A DNA stretch of 64,000 nucleotides, from NCBI RefSeq assembly GCF_025821665.1, contig NZ_JACKSJ010000250.1, forward strand, positions 35,234-99,233, in the 5' to 3' direction. Under the pieces are notes generated by a model. The model had not been told where the DNA came from and made no database searches. It was given only the letters and a program-made list of their open reading frames with translations. A program made the translations under genes and the position numbers. Within the stretch, counting starts at the first letter, position 1, and every line of letters begins with the position of its first letter. This document shows, one piece after another, positions 27,135 to 35,700 of this stretch. Source of the DNA: [Mycobacterium] manitobense (GTDB lineage Bacteria > Actinomycetota > Actinomycetes > Mycobacteriales > Mycobacteriaceae).

Positions 27135-27144
27135 TTATATAAGT
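27133..27144. promoter_or_regulatory. palindromic operator ACTTATATAAGT
   Basis: A perfect 12-bp palindrome, ACTTATATAAGT, overlaps the GTG start of the arsR gene; AT-rich palindromes of this size are typical ArsR-family operators. Binding here would block both the promoter and translation start of the arsR-SRPBCC pair. That the adjacent ArsR protein binds it is an inference. Confidence 0.55.
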
Positions 27145-27154
27145 CAAGACTGAA

Positions 27155-27700
27155 CTATTCTCCGCGGAGCGCCTCGCCAAGGGCAGCCATGAGGTGTGCG
27201 GTCCGGCTGGCGCCGGCCGGGGCGGACGGATACCGGCACAGAACGTCGATCACCACGGGTGTGGCGCGCGCCCGAGCCCGCTCGATCATCGCGTCGCCCA
27301 CGGTGGCGTCATCCCCCGCCCGCAGCTCAGCCGCCCGCGCCGCATTCGCGGCGGCGCGCAGGATATGGCCGACCTGGGTCGCCTTGGCGAGTGGATGCAG
27401 GTAGGCCGCGGACGCCGCGTCGCCTGCGGCGCGCGCAGCATGACGCGCGGCCTCGTCGGCAGCCTCCCTGGCCGCGCGATGGGCGTCGAGCGAGGCCACT
27501 CGCTGCAGGGCCGTTCGCGGAGCGCCGCCGGCGAAGGCCCAGGCGGCCGCGATCGCATCGCGGGGCCTTCGGTCGTGCGGATCGCCGTCTTGGAAGATTG
27601 CCAGGACCTCCTGCGCGCTCTCGGCCGCGTAGCGGGCCACCGCCCGCAGTTCGTCCAGGGTCAACGCGAAATCACCCGGTCCGTTCGGCACGCATGCCAT
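27155..27700 (-). CDS. putative immunity protein, Imm5-like
   Basis: A 181-aa, alanine- and arginine-rich helical protein. The run FALTLDELRAVARYAAESAQ, then GGAPRTALQRVASLDAHRAA, ARHAARAAGDAASAAYLHPL and AKATQVGHILRAAANAARAA follows the pattern of proteins annotated as putative immunity protein (Imm5 family), which are often found without a toxin. No toxin gene is adjacent. The start is not certain: ATG 27698-27700 (MACVPNG) or GTG 27706, neither with a clear Shine-Dalgarno. Confidence 0.72.
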   Translation of the reverse strand: MACVPNGPGDFALTLDELRAVARYAAESAQEVLAIFQDGDPHDRRPRDAIAAAWAFAGGAPRTALQRVASLDAHRAAREAADEAARHAARAAGDAASAAYLHPLAKATQVGHILRAAANAARAAELRAGDDATVGDAMIERARARATPVVIDVLCRYPSAPAGASRTAHLMAALGEALRGE

Positions 27701-27888
27701 TCTCACGCGCCGAGCGTCGGCGAGTCGGCACCGTCAGGAGCCCGGGCCGCATCCAACCCCCGGAATGATTTTCGCGCCGATTTCGTTATCAGAGTTTGTC
27801 CCAGTTGTCACACGGGTAACTCCAGTAACAGCGGGCGGGACTTCTGCACCGCTGTCAACGGCGAGAAAGAGTCGAATGGATCATCGGG

Positions 27889-28356
27889 ATGAACACAATT
27901 CTCTACTTCAGCACCCGCGGCACCGTCTATGAGACCCGGGCCTACACCAGGGCCGATGTCGAGCGTCTCGTCCACGACCAGGGCCTGCACAGCCTGACCA
28001 GTGCCGATCGGCAGTTCGACTTCTGGTTCAGTCCGTCGGCGAGCCGGTGCCAGCGCCGCGTCAATCGGGCGGCCACCGAACTGTTCCTGGCCACCACCGA
28101 TTTCACGGCCAAGACCGTCCCCCTGTTGCGGGGTTCCGTCGTAGTGGCCACGCACGACGCAGACGGTGACCTCGACGGTCTCAGCTGGGAGCAACTCGAT
28201 CTCCTGGTGGACCGCAACCGCGCCGTGACCAAGCGCGACGCCCGCGTGCTCGGCCGGCGGATACAGCGCGACCTGCGTCTCGAGCGGCGACCCATCGAGG
28301 CGCCGCAGGTCACAGGCGTCAGCTGCGCGAGACCGCGCACTCTCGTGAAGCGCTGA
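27889..28356 (+). CDS. hypothetical protein
   Basis: A 155-aa basic protein I cannot place. It opens MNTILYFSTRGTVYETRAYT, continues with DRQFDFWFSPSASRCQRRVN, a well-formed segment GSVVVATHDADGDLDGLSWEQ and a C-terminal RRIQRDLRLERRPIEAPQVT. No signal peptide or membrane helix is seen. It is single, 47 nt before the alpha/beta hydrolase on the same strand. The ATG lacks a strong Shine-Dalgarno (GAGAAAGAG lies farther upstream). Confidence 0.62.
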   Translation: MNTILYFSTRGTVYETRAYTRADVERLVHDQGLHSLTSADRQFDFWFSPSASRCQRRVNRAATELFLATTDFTAKTVPLLRGSVVVATHDADGDLDGLSWEQLDLLVDRNRAVTKRDARVLGRRIQRDLRLERRPIEAPQVTGVSCARPRTLVKR

Positions 28357-28402
28357 CGACCTCTCGTCGCGCCATCGCGGGCGCAGTGGAAAAGTAGCCG
28401 CG

Positions 28403-29164
28403 ATGAGTTCCGACAAGCCCGCCCTGGTGCTGCTGCACGGCGTCACGATGTCCGCCGCGGCCTGGCGGGACGTGACACCGCTGCTCGACGCGGACTTCGA
28501 GATCCACGCGCCCACCGCCGCCGGACACCGCGGCGGACCCGCGGCACGCTCTCGTCCCGCCACCATCGCCGACACCGTCGATGCGGCGGAACGCTACCTC
28601 GACGAGCGCGGACTCGACCGGCCGCACGTCGCCGGCAACTCGATGGGCGGCTGGATGGCCGTCGAACTCGCGCGCAGAGGACGGGCGGCGAGTGTGTGCG
28701 CCCTCTCGCCGGCGGGCTTCTGGACCGTGGGTCAGCGCTCGCACTCCGCGTCGACCGCACGCGTCCGGCGGACCGTCACGATGAGCCGGTTACCGCGGCC
28801 ACTGTCGTCGGTCGCCTTGCGATCGGGTCTCGCGCGGCGGCTTGCCTTCCGCGACATCGTGTCTCGCGCAGATCGGCTCTCCCACGGGCAGGCCGTCGCC
28901 GCGATCGACGACGTGCTGGGCTGCGCGGTCGCGGCCGACCTGCTCGGCACCCCGGAAGCCGTCGCGTCCCTCGACCCGCTGCCGTGCCCGGTCACGCTGG
29001 CATGGGGCGAACGCGACAGAGTGTTCCCTGTCGACGTCAACGGCGTCATCGCGCGAGAACGCCTGCCGCAGGCGACGTTCGTGGTGCTGGCGGGCGTGGG
29101 GCATGTGCCGATGATCGACGACCCCGCCCTGGTCGCTCAGACGATTCGCGCGAGCATCGGTTGA
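28403..29164 (+). CDS. alpha/beta hydrolase
   Basis: A 253-aa alpha/beta-fold hydrolase: oxyanion HG in LVLLHGVTMSAAAWRD, nucleophile elbow GNSMGG (HVAGNSMGGWMAVEL), acid in AWGERDRVFP and catalytic His in GVGHVPMIDDP. It is of the small esterase/lipase-like type; the substrate is unknown. It is followed after 4 nt by the EVE-like gene, so the two are probably co-transcribed. Confidence 0.86.
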   Translation: MSSDKPALVLLHGVTMSAAAWRDVTPLLDADFEIHAPTAAGHRGGPAARSRPATIADTVDAAERYLDERGLDRPHVAGNSMGGWMAVELARRGRAASVCALSPAGFWTVGQRSHSASTARVRRTVTMSRLPRPLSSVALRSGLARRLAFRDIVSRADRLSHGQAVAAIDDVLGCAVAADLLGTPEAVASLDPLPCPVTLAWGERDRVFPVDVNGVIARERLPQATFVVLAGVGHVPMIDDPALVAQTIRASIG

Positions 29165-29168
29165 CCGC

Positions 29169-29594
29169 TTGACAGTGCGACGCAGCGTGACCCCGGAGAC
29201 GCTGGGGGCCTGGGTGATCAAGTGCAACCCGCACAGGACTCCCGTGGAACCCATGCGCGCAGCGGGCCGGGCGAAGCCGGTCTGGTGCGTGGCCGACAAC
29301 TACCGGTCGGCACTCATCCGGCCTGGTCACCGCGTGCTGTTCTGGGTGTCGGCGCACGCCCGGCGAGGGATCTGGGGGGCCGGCCGGATCGTCGGCGAGG
29401 TTTCCGACGAAGACGGGCAATTGCATGTGCCGGTGGACATTCCGCTGTTCACCGCGCCGCTCACCGCCGACGAACTCTCCGCGGTGCCCGGTCTGCGCTC
29501 GATGGAGGTGTTCCGCTCGCCGCAGCAGGCCAACCCGTCCTGGGTGAGCCTGGCGGAGATGGCGCTGCTCGAACCCCTGCTGCACAACCGGTGA
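29169..29594 (+). CDS. EVE/PUA-like domain protein
   Basis: A 141-aa protein with a likely EVE-type (PUA-like) beta-barrel: LGAWVIKCNPHRTPVE, a trough residue set around VWCVADNYRSALIRPGHRV, then LFWVSAHARRGIWGAGRIVG and the end PSWVSLAEMALLEPLL. EVE domains recognise modified nucleic-acid bases and occur in modification-dependent restriction and RNA-modification settings; that link is family knowledge, not shown here. The start is TTG 29169 or GTG 29175, directly after the hydrolase stop. Confidence 0.6.
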   Translation: MTVRRSVTPETLGAWVIKCNPHRTPVEPMRAAGRAKPVWCVADNYRSALIRPGHRVLFWVSAHARRGIWGAGRIVGEVSDEDGQLHVPVDIPLFTAPLTADELSAVPGLRSMEVFRSPQQANPSWVSLAEMALLEPLLHNR

Positions 29595-29644
29595 CGCAAG
29601 GCTCAGACCATGTGGAGGCTCAGCGATTGCGGCTGCTGGTGGGT

Positions 29645-30994
29645 TCACTGCACTTCCTTCGCGCCGGCATCGGCCTGCCGCCGCAACAGCAGCATGGAGG
29701 TGACGCTGATGACGGCGAGCGCGTCGATGTAGCCGGCCACCGACCAACTGGTGTGGGTGGCCGCGAGCAGCGATGCCGTCACCAAGGGAGCGAGGCCACC
29801 GCCGAAGACGGTGCCCACCTGATAACCCAGTGATGCCCCGGAGTAACGCACTTCGGTCGGGAACAGCTCCGAGTAGAGCGCCACCTGCGGGCCGAACATC
29901 ATCGAGTGCCCGACGAAACACACGACGAGCGCGAGCAGCATCAGCCACAGGTTGGCCGTGTCGATCAGGGCGAACATCGGCCACGCCCAGACTGCCACTC
30001 CGAGCGCTCCGAGCAGGAACAGGCGCGGCCGGCCGTACCGGTCGCTGAGGTGGGCGAAGTACGGGATGCAGAACAACGGACAGACGCAGGCGGCCAGAAT
30101 GACGCCGAGTACTGCGTCCCTGCGGAGTTCGAGAGCCTGAACGCCGTAGTTCAGCATGCCCGAGACGATGACGAACACGACCGCGTTCGGCAGGACGAAC
30201 GCCCCGCCGGCGAGCAGGATCGTCCGCCAGTGCTCCCTGACGACGCGGACGATCGGCGCGGACTGCGTGGCGACGGCCGGGCGCACGGAACGCTCGGCCT
30301 CGAGACGGCGGAACATCGGAGTGTCCTCGATGGTGCGGTGGATGTAGAGGCCGATCCCCACCATGACGATGCCGCTCAGGAAGGGAATGCGCCATCCCCA
30401 CGACAGCATCTGCTGGTCCGAGAACGCCAGCGACAGAACGAAGTAGCTCGACAGTCCGCCGATGAGGCCCAGTTGCGCCCCGAGCTGCACGAAGCTGCCG
30501 AAGAACCCCCGACGTGCGGCAGGAGAACCTTCCGTCAGCAACAGCGACGCGCCGCCCCACTGACCGCCGAGTGCGAAGCCCTGCAGAATCCGCATCGCGA
30601 CCAGGACCGCAGGCGCCGCCCAACCGATCGCGGCCGCGGTGGGTAGCAGGCCGATCACGAACGTGCTCACGCCCATCAGCAGGTTCGACGCGACGAGGAC
30701 GGGTTTGCGGCCGTACCGGTCGCCGAAGTGACCGGCGACCGCGCCGCCGAGCGGGCGGGCCACGAACCCGACGGCGAAGGTGCCGAAGGCGGCGAGAGTG
30801 GCTGCAGTGCCACTCAATTGCGAGAAGAACAGCGGGCCGAGGAAGATCGCCGAGGCGGTCGCGAAGACGAAGAAGTCGAAGTACTCGACGGCCTGGGCGA
30901 GCACGGCGACGGTGATCACCCGTCGCGGCGGCCCGGCGCTTTCCGTGCGCGCACCGCGAGCCGGGTCGGGATCTGCCTGCGCTGTGTCTGTCAT
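29645..30994 (-). CDS. MFS transporter of the metabolite:H+ symporter type
   Basis: A 449-aa, twelve-helix transporter. It has MHS-family traits: VEYFDFFVFATASAIFLGPL in TM1, the loop HFGDRYGRKPVLVAS, LQGFALGGQWGGASLLLTEG and HLSDRYGRPRLFLLG. MHS members import organic acids (ketoglutarate, shikimate, proline or aromatic acids); the substrate here is unknown. The start ATG 30994 replaces a longer frame that runs into the next gene. It stands 11 nt downstream of the DMT permease gene on the same strand. Confidence 0.88.
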   Translation of the reverse strand: MTDTAQADPDPARGARTESAGPPRRVITVAVLAQAVEYFDFFVFATASAIFLGPLFFSQLSGTAATLAAFGTFAVGFVARPLGGAVAGHFGDRYGRKPVLVASNLLMGVSTFVIGLLPTAAAIGWAAPAVLVAMRILQGFALGGQWGGASLLLTEGSPAARRGFFGSFVQLGAQLGLIGGLSSYFVLSLAFSDQQMLSWGWRIPFLSGIVMVGIGLYIHRTIEDTPMFRRLEAERSVRPAVATQSAPIVRVVREHWRTILLAGGAFVLPNAVVFVIVSGMLNYGVQALELRRDAVLGVILAACVCPLFCIPYFAHLSDRYGRPRLFLLGALGVAVWAWPMFALIDTANLWLMLLALVVCFVGHSMMFGPQVALYSELFPTEVRYSGASLGYQVGTVFGGGLAPLVTASLLAATHTSWSVAGYIDALAVISVTSMLLLRRQADAGAKEVQ

Positions 30995-31005
30995 CGTCGC
31001 CGCGG

Positions 31006-31911
31006 CTACGTGTCCACTGGTGTCGGCTCGGGCTTCTTGCGGATCGCGACGATGCCGCCGCCGATCACGAGAACCATGCCAAGGACGACGAACAAGGTCG
31101 GCGCCCGGTCCCAGAGCACCCAGTCGATCAGGGCGGTGAACACGATGACCGTGTAGATGAAGGGGCCCACCTTGACCGCCGACGCGTAGCGGTAGGCAAG
31201 GACGATGAACACCTGGCCCACGAGCAGGGTCAGCCCGATACCGACCAGGTAGATCGACGCCTCCGCCCCGAACGGTTCCCAGTCGAGCAGCGCGAACGGT
31301 GCGACCAGGACGGTGGAGAACAGGAAGTAGTAGAACAGGATCCTGGGCGCCGGCTCGGTCGTCCCCAGCCACCCCACGGACATCAGCGCCACCGCGAGGA
31401 AGAACGCACCCGCCAGCGCGTAGACGACGCCGACGTTGAAATCCTGGTGATGGGGTTGCAATACGAACACCACGCCGACGAAGCCGATCGCGGCGCCGAC
31501 CCATGTCGCCCGCGAAACACGTTGGCGCCGAACCGCCCAGGCGATCACCGGCATCCACAACGGCGCACTGAACGTGAGCAGGATCGCGTTCGTCAGCGGC
31601 ATCAGCGTGATGGCGACGAAGAGCGCATACCAGGCAGCCGTTCCGGTCACCGCACGCAGCACGTGAAGGCCGATCTTGCCGGTGCGCAGCGAGGCCCAAC
31701 CGCGACGGAGGGTGACCGGGATGATGAACAGAAGACAGATCAGGTTCTGGAACAGCAGGATGACGGCGGTCGAGGTGAGGTCTTCGGTGGCTCTCACCAG
31801 GGCACTCATCACCGCGGTGCAGAAGAACGACAGTGAGCTCAGCGCGGCCCCGAATGCCAGGTTCTCCGGCATTGATCCTGCGCCGGTGCCAGGCATCTGG
31901 GCCGGCGTCAT
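31006..31911 (-). CDS. DMT-superfamily (EamA) permease
   Basis: A 301-aa protein with ten predicted helices in two EamA repeats (LAFGAALSSLSFFCTAVMSA to VRRQRVSRATWVGAAIGFVG, and LAGAFFLAVALMSVGWLG onward). It resembles S-adenosylmethionine/metabolite exporters of the RhaT-EamA group, with no assignable substrate. ATG 31911 overlaps the VIT1-like gene by 4 nt, so the two are translated together. A trailing KKPEPTPVDT ends the protein. Confidence 0.85.
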   Translation of the reverse strand: MTPAQMPGTGAGSMPENLAFGAALSSLSFFCTAVMSALVRATEDLTSTAVILLFQNLICLLFIIPVTLRRGWASLRTGKIGLHVLRAVTGTAAWYALFVAITLMPLTNAILLTFSAPLWMPVIAWAVRRQRVSRATWVGAAIGFVGVVFVLQPHHQDFNVGVVYALAGAFFLAVALMSVGWLGTTEPAPRILFYYFLFSTVLVAPFALLDWEPFGAEASIYLVGIGLTLLVGQVFIVLAYRYASAVKVGPFIYTVIVFTALIDWVLWDRAPTLFVVLGMVLVIGGGIVAIRKKPEPTPVDT

Positions 31912-32642
31912 GCGATCATCACGCCGACGAGGTGGCCGATACCGAAGGTGATGACCATCGCGAGCGCGCCGCCCACGGTCACGCGCAGGATCGGGCGCAA
32001 CGGTTTCGCGCCGCCGAGCCGGGCGGCCAGCCAGCCGGTGACCGCCAGTGCGAGCAGCACCACGACGGCGGTGACCGGTATCCGGGCGGTCGGCGGCGGA
32101 ATGAGGATCGCGAGGAACGGCAGCAGGGCGCCGACGGTGAACGACGCCGCGGATGAGAACGCCGCCAGCCACGGATTCGTCAGGTTCTCCGGATCGATGC
32201 GCAATTCGACCTCCGCGTGCGCGGCGAGCGGGTCGAAGGCGGTCAGTTCGGCGGCGGCCTGACGCGCCGTCTGCGGCGACAGCCCCCGTGCCTCGTACAG
32301 CCCGACGAGTTCGTCCAGCTCGGCGTCCGGCTGCAGTTGCAGTTCCTGCTCTTCCCGGTCGAGCACCGCCCGTTCGGTGTCGCGGGCAGTGCTGACGGAC
32401 ACGTACTCGCCGACCGCCATCGACAGCGCGCCGGCCACCAACCCGGCAAGGCCGGCGGTGAACAGTGGTCCGCGGTCGGCGGAGGCCGCGGCGACCCCGA
32501 CGACGATTCCCGCTGTCGAGACGATTCCGTCGTTGGCTCCCAGAACCGCGGCGCGTAGCCAGTTGAGCCTGCCGGCGACCGATCCGTGGTGCGGCTTCGC
32601 TGTGCCCGGCGTGGGGGCGCTTCCCGCACCGTCACCTGTCAT
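31908..32642 (-). CDS. VIT1/CCC1 family iron-manganese transporter
   Basis: A 244-aa transporter of the vacuolar-iron-transporter type. It carries the hallmark first helix LRAAVLGANDGIVSTAGIVV, the second helix with GALSMAVGEYVSVSTARDTE, a cytosolic acidic metal-binding helix pair (REEQELQLQPDAELDELVGL and FDPLAAHAEVELRI) and three C-terminal helices. It exports Fe2+/Mn2+ from the cytosol, which protects against metal-driven oxidative damage. It is the first gene of a leftward unit with the DMT and MFS genes. Confidence 0.9.
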   Translation of the reverse strand: MTGDGAGSAPTPGTAKPHHGSVAGRLNWLRAAVLGANDGIVSTAGIVVGVAAASADRGPLFTAGLAGLVAGALSMAVGEYVSVSTARDTERAVLDREEQELQLQPDAELDELVGLYEARGLSPQTARQAAAELTAFDPLAAHAEVELRIDPENLTNPWLAAFSSAASFTVGALLPFLAILIPPPTARIPVTAVVVLLALAVTGWLAARLGGAKPLRPILRVTVGGALAMVITFGIGHLVGVMIA

Positions 32643-32710
32643 AGGTTGAGGCTAATCCCGCCGCTGACGCTGACGACGATTTCCCGCAAAGCAACTTCAC
32701 GCTTCGACAG

Positions 32711-32725
32711 GGAGGTTTAACCTCC
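32711..32725. promoter_or_regulatory. inverted repeat GGAGGTT-T-AACCTCC upstream of the TIR gene
   Basis: A perfect 7-bp inverted repeat with a single central base lies 20 nt upstream of the TIR-STAND-WD40 start. It could be a repressor operator or, in RNA, a small hairpin close to the ribosome binding site (AGGA 5 nt before the ATG). The intergenic space from the divergent VIT1-like gene is only 102 nt, so it may serve both directions. Confidence 0.5.
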
Positions 32726-32744
32726 GAGCTAACCCAAGGATCAC

Positions 32745-35700
32745 ATGTCGCGGATATTCCTCAGCCATTCCAGTCTCGATGCGCGAGAGGCGTTGGCCCT
32801 GAAGCGCTGGATGGTGGGCCAGGAGCCTGCGCTGGCGACCGAGATCTTCCTCGACATCGACCCAGAGGTGGGGCTGCGGCCTGGAGAGCGATGGAAGGAC
32901 CGGCTGCAGCAGGCCAGCGCCCGATGTGAGGCCGTGGTCTGCCTGCTGTCCGCAAATTGGGAAGCGTCCCATGAGTGCAAGACCGAGTACCGCGTTGCGG
33001 AGAATCTGAACAAGCAGATCCTGTGTGCTCGAATCGAGCCTTCGGCCGGTGACGATCTCACCTCGGAGTGGCAGCGGTGCGACCTCTTCGGCGAGAGTGA
33101 CATGACCTCCATTGACATCGGCAGCGGACCGCCGGTGTTGTTCGCCACCAAGGGGCTTTACCGGTTACGTGACGCGATCCGCGGGACCGGCACAAGCGCG
33201 AATTCCTTCGTCTGGCCTCCACCGGAGGACGTGAACCGGGCCCCGTATCGCGGTTGGGAGCCGTTCGAACAAGTCGACGCGGCGGTGTTCTTCGGCCGCG
33301 ATGCGCCAATCGTGAGGGGGCTCGACGAACTCCGCGGCATGAGACTGGCAGAAACGAAGTCGCTATTCGTGATTCTGGGGCCGTCCGGAGCGGGCAAGTC
33401 CTCGTTCCTCCGCGCGGGTCTGCTGCCCCGCCTGGCACGCGAGGACCGGCGTTTCACACTCCTGGGCACCGTGCGGCCCGGCCGCAACGCGCTCACCGGG
33501 GCCACCGGACTGGCAGCGGCCATCTGGAACGCCCGGGACAGGATGGGCATGTCGACACCCAGCCTCGGCGACATCAAGACCGCCTGCACCGACGACATCG
33601 AGCGCCTGCGCGAATTACTGCTCGACATCCAGCGGGCGGCGGCCGACCGGTTGCCCGATCCGGTTCGCGGCGATGAGAAACCCGCCCCTCCGACTTTGAT
33701 CCTCCCCTTGGATCAAGCCGAGGAATTGTTCTCCGCGGACGCCGGAGCGCAGGGTGGCGAGCTGCTGTCGCTGCTCAGACGGCTGACGGCACGCACCGAC
33801 GCTCGGCCTCTGAACCTGGTCGTGGTGGCGACCATCCGGACCGACCGGTTCGAGATCATGCAGACCCATCCTGAATTGGCCGGTCTCGAGTCGAGAGTTT
33901 TCGACGACCTGAAGCCGATGCCGCCCACCCAGTTCAAGGAAGTGATCACCGGCCCCGCTGCGCGCGCCACCGAAGGGGGGCGTCGCCTCGCGATCTCGCC
34001 AGCCCTGGTGGAGATGCTGCTCGTCGACGCCGCCGAGGGCGCCGACACACTGCCGATGCTGTCGTTGACGCTGGCGCGCCTGTACTCCGACTACGGCTCG
34101 ACCGGTGAGCTGACGGTCGAGCAGTACGAGGCGATGGGTGGGATGCGCCGCGTCGTCCAGACCGAGATCGACGAGGTCCTCAGCACCGATACCGAAGAAC
34201 GGAGCAGACAACTCGGTTGTCTGCGATCTGCTTTCATCCCCTGGCTGGCCACGGTGAACCCCAAGAACGACCAGCCCCTTCGGCGGATGGCCCGCTACGA
34301 CGACCTACCGGAGGCGAGCAGACCACTGATCGACCGGCTGGTCGCCAAACGACTGTTGGTCAAGGACCGGCGCGATGACCACGTGGTGGTCGAGGTCGCG
34401 CTGGAAAGCCTTCTGCGACAGTGGGACGAGCTGGCGAAGTGGCTTCGCGAGCAGCGGCACGAACTGCAGGTCGCCGATGACGTCGAGCGTGCCGACACAG
34501 CGTGGAAGACCAACAATAGAGATGCGGCATGGCTCCTCTCCGGAACCCGTCTCACGGATGCCGAAACCGTGGTGAGCTCTCCCACATTCATCCAACGCAT
34601 GCAGCCGGTTCGCGAATACCTCGACGCCTCTCGGCAGAGCGAGAACGAACGGGTGGCCGCGGAGGAAGAACGCCGGCACGCCGAATTACGTCATGCGCAG
34701 GAACGGCAAGCGGAGGCCGAGGCGCACACGATCGATCTCCGCAAGCGATCGCGCATCCTGCGTGCCGTTCTCGCCATGACCGCGGTGGTCGCCGTTGTTG
34801 CCGTCGTCGGACTCGTCTATGCCACCAGCGCTCGCCATCAGGCACAAGACCGGTTCCGCCAGGCGACGAGCGTGCGGCTGGCCTCCGATGCCGACAGCAT
34901 GCTGAACGGCAGCAGACCGGGCAGTGATGCACGGGCCCTGCTGGAGCTACTTGCCGCGAACGCCCTGTCTCCGAACACGTTCGACCAGAACATGTACTCC
35001 GTCGGTGTCGACACGTTCGACACGCTCAAGCTGATCGACCCGGCAATGGGCGTCTTCGGAGCCATCTTCAGCCCTGACGGCCGCCGCTTCGTCGCAGGCG
35101 GGGACAACGGGACATTGCGCTTGTACGACGCTCAAACCGGCCTTCAGCTGGGCCCGGACCTTGTCGGACACACCAAGTGGATCGACGGCGCCACCTTCAG
35201 TCCCGACGGTCACACCATCGCCTCCGTCAGCGACGATCTCACCGTACGGCTGTGGAACGCCGACACCGGGCAACCCATCGGCCAGCCGATGACAGGCCAT
35301 CAGGACCAGGTGTGGGCGGTGTCGTTCAGCCCGGACGGGCAGATGCTCGCGTCCGGCAGCATAGACCGCACCGTGCGGCTGTGGAATACCAATAACGGCA
35401 TGCCCATCGGCCAACCGCTGAGACACCCGGACAGGGTCATCAGCGTGGAGTTCAGTCCCGACGGCCGGCGCATCGTCACCGGGAATGCCGACGGAACGCT
35501 GAGGTTGTGGGACGTCAGGACCGGGAGTCAGGCCGGGCCTTCGCTGACCGGTCATGCCGGCGAAGTGATCGATGTGGCGTTCAGCCCGGACGGCCGCCGC
35601 ATCGCCTCCGCGGGCGGCGACGGGGATGTGCGGTTGTGGGACGCCGGAACCGGGCGGCCGACCGGCGAACCCCTTGCCGCCCGCGGGAGCCGGGTGCTCA

